61,389 nt of DNA. Origin: Cyanobacteria bacterium CG_2015-22_32_23 (lineage in GTDB: Bacteria > Cyanobacteriota > Cyanobacteriia > Cyanobacteriales > Cyanobacteriaceae). The notes beneath the pieces are model-generated. The model saw nothing but the letters and a program-made list of their open reading frames with translations, searched no databases and was not told the DNA's origin. Location of the stretch: contig JAACUG010000082.1 of assembly GCA_009993045.1 (NCBI GenBank), positions 1-61,389 on the forward strand, read 5' to 3'. The translations under genes were made by a program, and so were the position numbers. Positions 33,611 to 43,187 of the stretch are shown piece after piece; positions within the stretch are counted from its first letter, which is position 1; each line of letters opens with the position of its first letter.

Positions 33611-35680
33611 TTAGTTTGGTTCACCGAAAATAATAAGAGAGCGTCCTAAATTTTTGATTACTTGTGTAGTAACATCGCTAACAGCTAATCCTCCTGCGGT
33701 ACGACGACGTATAGATCGTAAAATAACTAAATCAAAGTCATATTTATTGGCGGTATGAATAATTGCTTGAGCTGGATCAGGGTAACGGAGTATTTTAATA
33801 GTAGTGGGAATTTTTGCGGCTATTTCTTTAACAGCAACATTAACTGTAGATTCAAAAATATCTATTTGCTGTCGGCTAATTTTGCGTTCATGAACATGAA
33901 GTAATGTTAGACTCCCTTGATTACTTTGCGCGAAAATAGAAGCGAAATGAATGGTATTAAGGGTTTTTTGATCTAAATTTTTAATGGGAACTAATATTTT
34001 GCTGATATTAAGGGGATCTTCTAATAATTTTACTACGGCTACAGGACAATGAGATGACCAAAATACATTATCAATTAAATTTCCAAATAAACGAGCTTGA
34101 ATAGTGACATTAGGACTCCATCCCATCACAATGAGATTAGCTTGATTTTCTTTTGCACTACGGGTAATGGCTTCGGTGAGATCATCATCAATGCGAATAA
34201 TAGGTTGAACAGATACTTTAAATTCTTGACTATAACGCAAAGCTCTTGCCATTAATTTGTTACTATTAGCTAAGGCAATTTTTAACTCTGGTTCATCCAT
34301 GTGAACATGAGCTTTGGCAACGGATAAAGGCATGACTAAACCTGATTCGTGACGAGCTAAGATTGAGCCAATTTCCATGAGAGATTTTTCTGTATTAGGA
34401 TTGGAGACAGGGACAATAATTTTGTAAGGTATATTTATCTGGTTATCTTTGGATTCATCGTCAAAAAATTCTGAAGAATCGATTAAGCTAATATCAATTT
34501 TAGGTTGAAATAAATTCCGTGCAAATTTACCCGTTAAAATTGGTCCTGCTACGGAGGTTATTAACATCATCACGATAACAGCATTAAATACTGATTCCGA
34601 TAATAAACCAGCGTTAACTCCTGCTAAAGTTGCGGCTAAAGTGGCAGCTACTTGAGGTAAGGATAATGACCACATAGTGAAGCATTGATCCCAACTGTAT
34701 CTATAAATAAGTTTAGGAATTAAGGCAGCGATAAATTTAGCAATAAATAAACTACTTACAATGGCGGTAGTTAAGAGAAAATCTTGGCTCAAAGTGGTCA
34801 TAAAACTAGATACTTGAAGAAGAAGACCAATGGAAACGAAAAAACAAGGTATAAATAAAGTACTACCAACAAATTCGATTTTTTCTTTAACTGGCCCTTT
34901 TCCTACCACATCATTAACGGCTAAACCTGCTAAGAATGCACCAACAATTTTATCAACATTAATAAATTGAGCACCAACGGAAGCGAGAAAAACAGCTAAT
35001 AAAACAAATAAAAATTGATTACTTTCTTCATCTCCTGTGCGCCGAAAATACTCTTTTCCCGCTTTGTCGAAACCATATAAAACAATAGCACAATAAATTC
35101 CTAAACTGGCTAATTGAATAATTAAAGTGCTTAAGGTAAATTCTCCTCCATGAATAGAGATACAAATAGCTAACACTAATAATGCCGCTATATCAGTAAA
35201 GATAGTTGCTCCAATGGTAATCACAATAGCTTCATTGGTTACTACGCCCAAACGATTAACAATGGGATAACCTAAAAGAGTGTGAGATGCTAATAAAGAA
35301 CCTAATAAAATGGAAGCATTGACACCCATATTAAAAGCTAAACCGACTAATGTACCCATAATTAAAGGCACAATAAAGGTACAAAAACCAAAGGTTAAAG
35401 AACGATTTTTACTCTTGCGAAAATCCTCCAAATCAATTTCTAAACCTGCGACAAACATCAAATAAATTTTACCAATATCCGCTAACAGTTTCATCGATTC
35501 GTTGTCGTGATCTAATAATCCTAAACCTTCACCACCAAAAACAACTCCTGCTACTAATAAACCAACTAATCCGGGTAATTTTATTTTTTCAAAAATTGGT
35601 GGAATAGTTACAATTATAAGTAGAAGAATAGTAAAAGTTACAATAGGACTTTTAGGAATTGTAAAAAAAAATTGTTCCAT
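33611..35680 (-). CDS. Cation:proton antiporter, CPA2 family, with tandem UspA domains
   Basis: A 689-residue membrane protein. About twelve transmembrane helices (residues 10-390) match the Kef/NhaS CPA2 family: KLPGLVGLLVAGVVFGGEGL, DIGKIYLMFVAGLEIDLEDF, LASHTLLGYPIVNRLG and NVDKIVGAFLAGLAVNDVVG. Cytosolic tandem universal-stress domains follow from about 415 (ILARHESGLVMPLSVAK; LIVMGWSPNVTIQARLFG; VAVVKL). It should exchange Na+ or K+ for H+ across the plasma or thylakoid membrane, with UspA regulation perhaps through nucleotide binding. Ion choice cannot be told from sequence. Confidence 0.9.
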   Translation of the reverse strand: MEQFFFTIPKSPIVTFTILLLIIVTIPPIFEKIKLPGLVGLLVAGVVFGGEGLGLLDHDNESMKLLADIGKIYLMFVAGLEIDLEDFRKSKNRSLTFGFCTFIVPLIMGTLVGLAFNMGVNASILLGSLLASHTLLGYPIVNRLGVVTNEAIVITIGATIFTDIAALLVLAICISIHGGEFTLSTLIIQLASLGIYCAIVLYGFDKAGKEYFRRTGDEESNQFLFVLLAVFLASVGAQFINVDKIVGAFLAGLAVNDVVGKGPVKEKIEFVGSTLFIPCFFVSIGLLLQVSSFMTTLSQDFLLTTAIVSSLFIAKFIAALIPKLIYRYSWDQCFTMWSLSLPQVAATLAATLAGVNAGLLSESVFNAVIVMMLITSVAGPILTGKFARNLFQPKIDISLIDSSEFFDDESKDNQINIPYKIIVPVSNPNTEKSLMEIGSILARHESGLVMPLSVAKAHVHMDEPELKIALANSNKLMARALRYSQEFKVSVQPIIRIDDDLTEAITRSAKENQANLIVMGWSPNVTIQARLFGNLIDNVFWSSHCPVAVVKLLEDPLNISKILVPIKNLDQKTLNTIHFASIFAQSNQGSLTLLHVHERKISRQQIDIFESTVNVAVKEIAAKIPTTIKILRYPDPAQAIIHTANKYDFDLVILRSIRRRTAGGLAVSDVTTQVIKNLGRSLIIFGEPN

Positions 35681-36236
35681 ATATTTAGTAGAATTTACTT
35701 TAATGTTTTTATATAATATCTTAATTTTAAATAAGTTTTTTTATGTAATCTACAATGCAATTATTAAGAGATTCTCAGTAATATTTTTTCTAGTTAATAA
35801 TTTACCAGATCATTGTCTTTTTTCTCTTGAAATCTTCAAGTTATTGGAAAATGGCTAAATATTTTAGTAAGTTAAAGTTTAAATAATTTTGATTTTTCAT
35901 AGCTATAACTAAAGTTTTCAGAAATTTTAAGCATTATTTGACAACAAATCTATTTTACACAGATTTATGAATATAAATTCTTTTTTATTATTTTTATGAG
36001 TATAATAAATATTAACAATATTTTGATTCATCTTTCATTATTATTAAATTTATATATAGACAAATAATATACTTTATATCTTTTACTATTTGACTTAAAA
36101 TATTTAATGACTTTCCTAAAATTGATTTATATTATTTAATAATAACAATAGATAAAATATTATATTGATCTTTAAATTATGATATTATAGGTTATATTAA
36201 TTAAATAAATTATTACCCTTAAAAATTTTCTTAACT
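35681..36236. other. AT-rich intergenic region
   Basis: Extremely AT-rich with no ORF of note, and no repeat or RNA that I recognise. It separates the antiporter from an ABC-ATPase pseudogene and may hold further decayed sequence. Confidence 0.5.
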
Positions 36237-36655
36237 ATGACCGTTAGACTAGATAAAGTATCCAAAATTTATAATTAAGTTCCTGTAGTTAATGATTTAT
36301 CTTTTGATCTTAAAAAAAGAGAAATTTTCGGTTTATTCCTACCAAATAGTACAGGAAAATCTACTACTATTAAAATGTTAATTATCACACACTATGAAAG
36401 AAGTAGAATTTATGTGCGATCGCATCGGAATTATTGATAAAGAAAAATTGATGGAATTAGTGACATTATCAGAGTTTAGACACAAATATGAGGAAGGAAT
36501 TTTAGTCAAACAAATGGGAGAGGGTTTTAAGTATGATTTCCCATCCATAGAAGAAGAATAACTATATCATCGGCATTGAGGACAAAACTGGTATGATGAT
36601 AAGACCGTCAAATTTAGAAGATATTTTAGTGAAGTTAACTGGTCATCAGCTATAA
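36237..36655 (+). pseudogene. Decayed ABC transporter ATP-binding protein
   Basis: Translation in pieces gives MTVRLDKVSKIYN, a stop, then VPVVNDLSFDLKKREIFGLF and LPNSTGKSTTIKML, an altered Walker A (GPNGAGKSTT expected). A frame change then leads to THYMKEVEFMCDRIGIIDKE, the region after the H-loop. The signature motif and Walker B are deleted. The end holds another stop and then NLEDILVKLTGH. It resembles the DrrA-type multidrug ABC ATPases. It is plainly nonfunctional, with at least two stops, one frameshift and an internal deletion. Confidence 0.85.
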
Positions 36656-36693
36656 TACTATTTACAATGTTAAGCCTAACGACAAATAAATAG

Positions 36694-38856
36694 ATGAAAA
36701 CAAAAAAAAGTAAGAATCGAGTATCTATATCTACTGTAGCTTTAATTATTGCTGGAATAGCAGGAGCGACAATTTTAACTCCCAAGCTAGTAACTCTTTT
36801 AGGGGATGTAGTTATTTCTCCCACGGTAGAAAAGACAGAATATCGACTTGATGCACCTTCGGAGGTTTTACCCTTAGCAGATATTCCTCCAAAACAACGT
36901 CAAACAGCTTTAGAAGCTATCGCTGGAGTTGAGAAACCATCTTTAGACAGAAGTAGAGCAAGATTTTTATTAGCATCGGATATATTAAGAAGTGATTTTG
37001 ACGGTGCAAAAGCGTTAGATTTTTTAAAAAAATTAGAGAAAGAATACCCAGTTTTAACCCCTTATATATTATTAAGAAGAGGAAGGGCTTACGAGTTAAC
37101 AAATGACACGGAAAAAGCACAGGAAATTTGGCAACAATTAGTCACAGAATTTCCCACTGAATTAGTAGCAGCAGAAGCCTATTATAAACTTGGTAATTAT
37201 GAACCTAACTATTGGCAAGAAGCTATCAATAGGTTTCCTCAATATCCTCGTACCCATGAAATTGCTCGTAAATTATTAGAAAAAAACCCTAAACAAAAAA
37301 ACTTATTATTCTTATTGGCAACCTATGATTTATCACCACAAACAAAACCAATTTTAGATAGATTAGTAAAAGAATTTAGCAAAGAATTACAACCATCAGA
37401 ATGGGAAATTATCGCTAATAATTATTGGCAAAATGGGAATTATTTACAAGCATCTAAAGCCTATGAAAAAGCTACATCTACCCCTGAAAATTTATATCGT
37501 ATTGCTAGAGGTTATCAAGTCTCAAATAAAAAAACCGAGGCAAAAAGTTTTTATCTCAAATTAGTCAATCAATTTCCTGATGCACCCGACACTGGTTTAG
37601 GATTAAGAAGACTTGCTAGTTTAAATCAAGGGGATGAAGCTATATCTTATCTAAATAAAGTAGATAAACGATTCCCTAAAGAAGCGCCTAAAGCCTTAAG
37701 CCAAAAAGCCACTATCTTAACGTTATTGGGTAGATTTCCCGAAGCAACTCAAGTCAGAAATCAACTTTTGCAACAATTTCCTAACTCTGATGAGGCTGGG
37801 GATTATCGTTGGCAAGTAGCACAAGAATTTGCCAGAAGTAATAACCTTGTTTCTGCGTGGCAATGGGCGCAACAAATCAGCGTCAATAATCCTGATAGTG
37901 ATGTCGCACCAAAAGCTGGTTTCTGGGTTGGTAAATGGGCAGAAAAATTAGGGCAAAAAGAAGAATCGGCGAAGGCTTTTCAATTTGTTTTACAAAAATA
38001 TCCTCACTCGTATTATGCTTGGAGATCTGCTGTAAGATTAGGCAAGGATGTTGGGGATTTTACCACCATTCGCAGTTTACCATTAAAAGTGGTAACTCCT
38101 CAAACTAGACCAATTCCTCCTGCTGGTTCTAATATGTTTAAAGAGTTGTTTTTAATAGGAGAAAATCAGGAAGCTATTGACTTATTTAGAGGAGAAATCG
38201 GTAATAAACAAGAAATAACAGTATCAGAGCAATTTATTCAAGGATTAATAAAACAAATTCAAGGGGAAAATTTACAAGGAATTAATACTATTTGGGAATT
38301 AAAAAATCGTCGAGATAACACCGAAGATTATCAAGAATGGCAAATATTAAGAAATAGCCCTGAATATTGGCATGGTTTATTCCCTTTTCATTATGAAGAT
38401 TTAATCGTAAAATGGTCAACAGAAAGAAAATTAAATCCGTTTTTAGTAGTGTCTTTAATTCGTCAAGAATCAAGATTTGAGAAAGAAATTAAATCTCCTG
38501 TCGGTGCTACGGGATTGATGCAAATTATGCCAGACACAGGGAAATGGATTGCACCACAAATAAAACTAGAAAAATATTCTCTCACTGATCCTAATGATAA
38601 TATAAAAATGGGTACATGGTATTTGAATCATACTCATGAAACTTATAATGGCAATTCCTTACTTGCTGTAGCTAGTTATAATGCTGGTCCAGGTAATGTG
38701 GCTAATTGGTTAAAACGTTATCCCCTTGATGATTTTGACGAGTTTGTGGAAAATATCCCTTTCCCAGAAACCAAAGGTTATATTGAGTCAGTTTTTGCTA
38801 ATTACTGGAATTATGTAGAATTATATGAGCCTCAAATTCAAGAAAAAATACAGTAA
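36694..38856 (+). CDS. slt: Soluble lytic murein transglycosylase with TPR-like superhelix
   Basis: A 720-residue peptidoglycan lyase. An N-terminal hydrophobic segment (STVALIIAGIAGATILTPKL) anchors or exports it. Residues about 90-520 are TPR-like helical repeats (ALDFLKKLEKEYPVLTPYIL; ASKAYEKATSTPENLYRIAR). The C-terminal SLT domain has the catalytic Glu592 in LIRQESRFEKEIKS, then VGATGLMQIMPDTG and VASYNAGPGNVANWLKRY. It cleaves the MurNAc-GlcNAc bond to give anhydromuropeptides. It is the usual size for cyanobacterial Slt and stands alone. Confidence 0.93.
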   Translation: MKTKKSKNRVSISTVALIIAGIAGATILTPKLVTLLGDVVISPTVEKTEYRLDAPSEVLPLADIPPKQRQTALEAIAGVEKPSLDRSRARFLLASDILRSDFDGAKALDFLKKLEKEYPVLTPYILLRRGRAYELTNDTEKAQEIWQQLVTEFPTELVAAEAYYKLGNYEPNYWQEAINRFPQYPRTHEIARKLLEKNPKQKNLLFLLATYDLSPQTKPILDRLVKEFSKELQPSEWEIIANNYWQNGNYLQASKAYEKATSTPENLYRIARGYQVSNKKTEAKSFYLKLVNQFPDAPDTGLGLRRLASLNQGDEAISYLNKVDKRFPKEAPKALSQKATILTLLGRFPEATQVRNQLLQQFPNSDEAGDYRWQVAQEFARSNNLVSAWQWAQQISVNNPDSDVAPKAGFWVGKWAEKLGQKEESAKAFQFVLQKYPHSYYAWRSAVRLGKDVGDFTTIRSLPLKVVTPQTRPIPPAGSNMFKELFLIGENQEAIDLFRGEIGNKQEITVSEQFIQGLIKQIQGENLQGINTIWELKNRRDNTEDYQEWQILRNSPEYWHGLFPFHYEDLIVKWSTERKLNPFLVVSLIRQESRFEKEIKSPVGATGLMQIMPDTGKWIAPQIKLEKYSLTDPNDNIKMGTWYLNHTHETYNGNSLLAVASYNAGPGNVANWLKRYPLDDFDEFVENIPFPETKGYIESVFANYWNYVELYEPQIQEKIQ

Positions 38857-38970
38857 TCTAAATAATAATAAAAAAGATAATTTTCAGTAAATAAAATAAA
38901 TAAATACTAAAAAAAATTTATTCTTTGTTTATGTTTAATTATCTATTATTAATAAATATCAGGTGAAAAA

Positions 38971-39532
38971 GTGGCTAAAAATTGTGAAGAAATTACTATT
39001 GGTGAATCCTTATCAAAAAATAAACAATTAGGTTTAGAATTAGTATCTAAATTCAGTGGTGGTAGAAATGTAGTTTTTGCCGTAGATTTAACCGAAAGTG
39101 TTAGTCATGATGATGAAGGAAAAGTCAGGTTAAAACAAATTTTACAGGATAGTTTAACCAAAGGTGATCGAGTTTATATTGTACCCTTTTCCTTTCAGGT
39201 TAACCCCACTAATCCAGACATTAACCCCATTAGTTTATCAAATTCGATTATCTTTACCAATTCCAAAGAAGATATAGATAACATTATTGAGCAAATTCCT
39301 TTAAAAGCGGATATAACCGATAAAAACACCGATATTTACCAAGCAGAGCATTTTATTTACCGTAATTTAGCCAAAATTAACCAAAATCGTCTTTGTAGTA
39401 ATCAACCGATAAAACCTCAATCGGTAGTGTGGTTAACGGATACACTTTTAAAAACTCAGGCTGGTATAACTTTCAGATGTATGGGTAGAAACGCCCTATA
39501 ATAGCCCTTATCAAGTACTCAGACAAAATTAA
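38971..39532 (+). pseudogene. VWA-domain protein with C-terminal frameshift
   Basis: It starts with GTG at 38971. The von Willebrand A-type strand NVVFAVDLTESVSHDD has the MIDAS DxTxS pattern, followed by KGDRVYIVPFSFQVNP and PQSVVWLTDTLLKTQAG. In the zero frame it ends as FRCMGRNAL at 39501. An extra T at 39471-39473 seems responsible: in the +1 frame the text continues TSDVWVETPYNSPYQVLRQN to a stop at 39532, a sensible end. It is also much shorter than typical VWA proteins and has no downstream partner. It is either decayed or a sequencing error. Confidence 0.65.
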
Positions 39533-39780
39533 TTGTATGTAAGCAAGGGATTAAAACCTTTTATTACCAAAGGTTAAAGGCAAATAAAATCTACACATCA
39601 AAAACTAAAATACACTGCATAATCAAAAAATTAATGATAATTAATTGCAATAACTTTTAAAATTAGTTATATTAATAATAACTACTTGATAAATATTATC
39701 AATAAGAATCGGTTACTATGTATTAAGCAAGGCTTTTTTCTTGCTGATACTTTTTATTTAGTCATTATTAATTGAGAAGT

Positions 39781-40545
39781 ATGTTCAAAAATCCTGAGAT
39801 AATTTGGTTAAACACAAACCGTTATTTACTCCGTTTTAATTTACCTATCATCAAATATTTATCAAACTTTGTAAATATTGCTCATTGGGAATATCAACAA
39901 AATGAAGATGAAGGTACATCCCTTGATGTAGCCATAAAACTACTCGATGATTATTTATCTTTAATCAATAAACCTGTGCATTTAGTTGGTCATAGTACTT
40001 GTGGGTTACTCGGTTTATGGTATGCTCACAAATATCCTGAAAAAGTAAAATCTTTGTCAATTTTAGGAGTAGGTGTTAATCCTGCTTTTGATTGGGTTAG
40101 TTATTACTATATGATGCGCAGTAATCTGTCTTGTAGTAAAGAAGTTATCCTCGCCAGATTAGCAAAACATTTATTCGGTTATCAAAATCCTTATTATCAA
40201 AAAGCCTTTGTTAAACTCCTAGAAAGAGCATTATTATATTCTTTATCACCTCATTCTCTTTATCAAAGATTTAATTTGCCCATGGGTACAATTTCTCAAC
40301 CCTTGATGATTTGTGGTAGTAAAAATGATCAGATTGTGTGTTGGGAAGAAATGGAAAGATGGCAATGTCATTTAAAACCAGAAGATTATTTATGGCAATG
40401 TCCTACTGGTGAACATTTTTTTCATCATTTTCAATATAAATTATTAGCGGAAGAAATGATCAAATTTTGGAGTCTATTATCAGAAAATCAATCAATTTGT
40501 AGTAATAATTATCAAGATAAAATCTCTAGTTTTTCAAGTATTTAA
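39781..40545 (+). CDS. Alpha/beta hydrolase
   Basis: A 254-residue hydrolase from ATG 39781; a TTG at 39772 is a worse start. The nucleophile elbow is LVGHSTCGLLGLW, with Ser in GHSTC. The acid is probably the Asp in MICGSKNDQIVCW, and the His is in GEHFFHHFQ. The N-terminal part before residue 60 lacks the usual oxyanion-hole HG pair, so the fold may be trimmed or divergent. It overlaps the 3' end of the convergent methyltransferase by 20 bp. Substrate unknown. Confidence 0.82.
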   Translation: MFKNPEIIWLNTNRYLLRFNLPIIKYLSNFVNIAHWEYQQNEDEGTSLDVAIKLLDDYLSLINKPVHLVGHSTCGLLGLWYAHKYPEKVKSLSILGVGVNPAFDWVSYYYMMRSNLSCSKEVILARLAKHLFGYQNPYYQKAFVKLLERALLYSLSPHSLYQRFNLPMGTISQPLMICGSKNDQIVCWEEMERWQCHLKPEDYLWQCPTGEHFFHHFQYKLLAEEMIKFWSLLSENQSICSNNYQDKISSFSSI

Positions 40546-41185
40546 GATTTAAAATTTCTGTACCCTTATTTGAATAAGATAAAGTGCGTTTATTTTCTGT
40601 TAACCCATATTTGGAAAATAAGTTTAATTCTAAATCATTTAATGGCCAAGGAGGACCTATGGGGGAAGTAACTTCATTGTCACGAGAATGAGTCACTACT
40701 AATAAAGTACCTAAAGGTTTAACCATAGAAGAAATTGCTTGGATGACTTTTTCTCGAACATCAAGGGGTAAAGCCTGAATAGTACGACATTCCCAGACTA
40801 AATTAAATTGATTTTGCCAAGCACTCGGTAAATTAAATAAATCCGCAGTCAGATAATTAACTTCTGAGTTGGGAAATCGTTTTTTACACCAATTAATGGC
40901 TGTAGTGGAAACATCAAAAGCGGTGACATTAAAACCAGTTTGTTGTAAAATTTCTGCATCATCTCCTAAACCACATCCTACCACTAAAGCATTAGATGTC
41001 ATTCCTGAATATTGACTTAACCATTTAGTTAAATAAGGATTTGGACTTAAATTTACCCAAGGTATATTTGCAGGGTTTTGATTTGCTTGAGAGTAAATTT
41101 CTTCAAACCATCCTGTAGGATTTCCTTTTTGACAATATTCTGATGCTAAGTTATTAATAGTTGTTTGTGAATCTAAATTAGACAT
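40526..41185 (-). CDS. SAM-dependent methyltransferase, TPMT-like
   Basis: A 219-residue class I methyltransferase. ALVVGCGLGDDAEILQQTGF is the SAM-binding loop, TAFDVSTTAINWCKKRFP the acidic strand, and LVWECRTIQALPLDVREKVI is the motif of the thiopurine/halide methyltransferase group. WFEEIYSQANQNPANIPWVN at the N-terminus supports that group. The acceptor cannot be named. It follows the next gene upstream by 18 bp on the same strand, so the two may be co-transcribed. Confidence 0.85.
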   Translation of the reverse strand: MSNLDSQTTINNLASEYCQKGNPTGWFEEIYSQANQNPANIPWVNLSPNPYLTKWLSQYSGMTSNALVVGCGLGDDAEILQQTGFNVTAFDVSTTAINWCKKRFPNSEVNYLTADLFNLPSAWQNQFNLVWECRTIQALPLDVREKVIQAISSMVKPLGTLLVVTHSRDNEVTSPIGPPWPLNDLELNLFSKYGLTENKRTLSYSNKGTEILNLKYLKN

Positions 41186-41203
41186 ATTTTAAGATTTTTT
41201 AAT

Positions 41204-41779
41204 TTAACCATGAACATAGGAATTTAAACTATTATCGTTTTTAACTTCTTCCCGAATATACTCTAAATATGGAAGAGAAGTGCCAGATAATCCTTTTTTG
41301 ATTCTTTCAGGAGTTTCAGGAAAAACAATAAATAATGGATGAATTTTATCCGCTATGTTACTAAACATATGTTCTTGCTCATGAGGCATAATCCATTCAT
41401 ATTCTTTATGAAGATAAATTTGTGATTGTCGCCAACGTCGCAGTAAATCCGAAAAATCTTCTTCTGGGCGATGGATAAAAATTAGTATTTCTACACCCAT
41501 TTTTATTTTCCATTCAGGATCACACATTAACACAGCAATATCACAAGGAATAGGAGTAACTTCATTTAAGCACATTTGACTTAAGTTATCCCCTTCTAAA
41601 GTTCTTAAATTTTGCACTTTGGCTAAAGGTAAAGGTATCGCAATCACACTGTCACTAGGTCGTCTCATACTTGGGATCATTTCCAAATATTGACGATATT
41701 GCCCCAATAAAGAAACAATACCCTCTCGATTGCTATAATCGGCTAATACCGTTTCATAATCTGATTGCTTTATACTCAT
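41204..41779 (-). CDS. Hypothetical protein, cyanobacterial
   Basis: A 191-residue soluble protein with no signal peptide. Segments such as AIPLPLAKVQNLRTLEGDNL and IAVLMCDPEWKIKMGVEILI suggest an alpha/beta protein, and the C-terminus (LFIVFPETPERIKKGLSGTS) is well structured-looking. I do not recognise the family. It is directly upstream of the TPMT-like gene on the same strand. Confidence 0.6.
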   Translation of the reverse strand: MSIKQSDYETVLADYSNREGIVSLLGQYRQYLEMIPSMRRPSDSVIAIPLPLAKVQNLRTLEGDNLSQMCLNEVTPIPCDIAVLMCDPEWKIKMGVEILIFIHRPEEDFSDLLRRWRQSQIYLHKEYEWIMPHEQEHMFSNIADKIHPLFIVFPETPERIKKGLSGTSLPYLEYIREEVKNDNSLNSYVHG

Positions 41780-41856
41780 GATTTTGATTAACTTAAATAC
41801 GTTTTAATAGGCAAAAATTATAATCAACTGTCAACTATTTGATTGTGATGATTTTT

Positions 41857-43071
41857 TTATCCTAATTGATCGAAAATTGCAAACATAGGAAGGTACATTG
41901 ATAATAGAATTGTCCCTACCATCCCCGCAATACCAACCATCATAATCGGTTCAATTACGCTAGTTAAGGCTTTGACGGCTTGTTCTACTTCATCTTCATA
42001 AAAGTCAGCTACTTTCATCATCATAGAATCTAATTCCCCTGTTTCTTCCCCAATCATCATCATTTGAATTGCCATGGTGGGAAAAACTTTTTTCTCGGCG
42101 ATGGCCACACTTAACATTCCTCCTTCGAGAATGGCATCTTTAGCTGCACCAACGGCATTAGAAATAACTTTATTAGAAATAGTTTCTTGAACAATATCCA
42201 AACATTGTAAAATAGGTACACCAGAACGAGTTAAAGTACCGAAAACTCGACAAAAACGAGCCACAGAACTTTTTTCATTTAAGTCACCAAAAATAGGTGC
42301 TTTTAAAGCTAATGTATCGATTTGAATTCGCCCCATGGGAGTTTTATAGTATTGTTTAAAACCAAAAACAGCGCCCATAAAACCAAAAATAGGTAAAACA
42401 ACCTTCGGACTTCTTAAAAATCCGCTTAAGTCCACCATAAATTGAGTTAAAGCAGGTAATTCTGCCCCTAAACCCTCAAAAATACCAGCAAATACAGGAA
42501 TCAGAAAAATAGTCATTCCTAAAAAAGCTAATACAGCAAAAATTCCTACCGTAACAGGGTAAGCCATAGCGGATTTGACTTGGTTTTGTAAACGAGCAAC
42601 ATCTTCTAATAATTTCGCTAGACGATTCATTACCTCATCTAAAACCCCCCCTGTTTCCCCAGCTTCTACCATACTTACATAAAGTTGATCAAAACACTCA
42701 GGATGTTTCGCCATAGCTTCGGAAAGATTTGTACCTTGTTGTACGTCAGTACTAATAGCCATTAAGGCTTTTTTAAACTTAGGGTTTCCTGACTGTTCGG
42801 CTAATACAGACAGAGTCCGAACAATAGCCACCCCAGCATTAACCAACACAGCAAATTGACGGGAAAAAATCGCTTTATCTTTCACCGTAACTTTACTCAT
42901 GGCAGCTTCAATACTAGCCATGTCGAATTCTATTCCTGCTTTTTTGATTTTACCGATGGAAGAAAATCTTTTTTTCAGGATTCTTTTTGCTTCTTCTTGA
43001 GTATCTGCAACCACTCTTTCTTCAAGAATGTTACCAGATCTATCTTTAACTTGAACAATAAAAGTAGCCAT
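41857..43071 (-). CDS. pilC: Type IV pilus inner-membrane platform protein PilC
   Basis: A 404-residue GspF-type platform protein on which PilB and PilT act. It has the short N-terminal segment (KAGIEFDMASIEAAMSKVTV), then two T2SSF domains: FSRQFAVLVNAGVAIVRTLS, and RFCRVFGTLTRSGVPILQCL. Three membrane helices are visible (PVTVGIFAVLAFLGMTIFLI; VLPIFGFMGAVFG; PIMMVGIAGMVGTILLSMYL). Glu-rich SMVEAGETGGVLDEVM is typical. It is the last gene of the pilB-pilT-pilC series. Confidence 0.95.
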   Translation of the reverse strand: MATFIVQVKDRSGNILEERVVADTQEEAKRILKKRFSSIGKIKKAGIEFDMASIEAAMSKVTVKDKAIFSRQFAVLVNAGVAIVRTLSVLAEQSGNPKFKKALMAISTDVQQGTNLSEAMAKHPECFDQLYVSMVEAGETGGVLDEVMNRLAKLLEDVARLQNQVKSAMAYPVTVGIFAVLAFLGMTIFLIPVFAGIFEGLGAELPALTQFMVDLSGFLRSPKVVLPIFGFMGAVFGFKQYYKTPMGRIQIDTLALKAPIFGDLNEKSSVARFCRVFGTLTRSGVPILQCLDIVQETISNKVISNAVGAAKDAILEGGMLSVAIAEKKVFPTMAIQMMMIGEETGELDSMMMKVADFYEDEVEQAVKALTSVIEPIMMVGIAGMVGTILLSMYLPMFAIFDQLG

Positions 43072-43078
43072 ATATTTA

Positions 43079-43157
43079 ATTAGGAATTAGAAATTAGGAA
43101 TTAGAAATTGGGAATTAGGAATTCAAAAGGAAACGGGGAATTAGGAATTAAGAATTA
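43079..43157 (+). repeat. Composite heptamer repeat, copy D
   Basis: GGAATTA/GAAATTA heptamers are followed by GAATTCAAAAGGAAACGGGG and then more GGAATTA units. The core from GGAATTAGG to CGGGGAA is shared with copy B (7900-7942) in the opposite direction. It fills the pilT-pilC gap, so the pil transcript should contain it. Confidence 0.8.
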
Positions 43158-43187
43158 AAAGTCAATCCTAGATTCTAAATTCTCCAC

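Noticed and set aside
36567-36824. Minus-strand ORF near the slt start
   Set aside because: Antisense to the slt signal region and pseudogene; no coding pattern.
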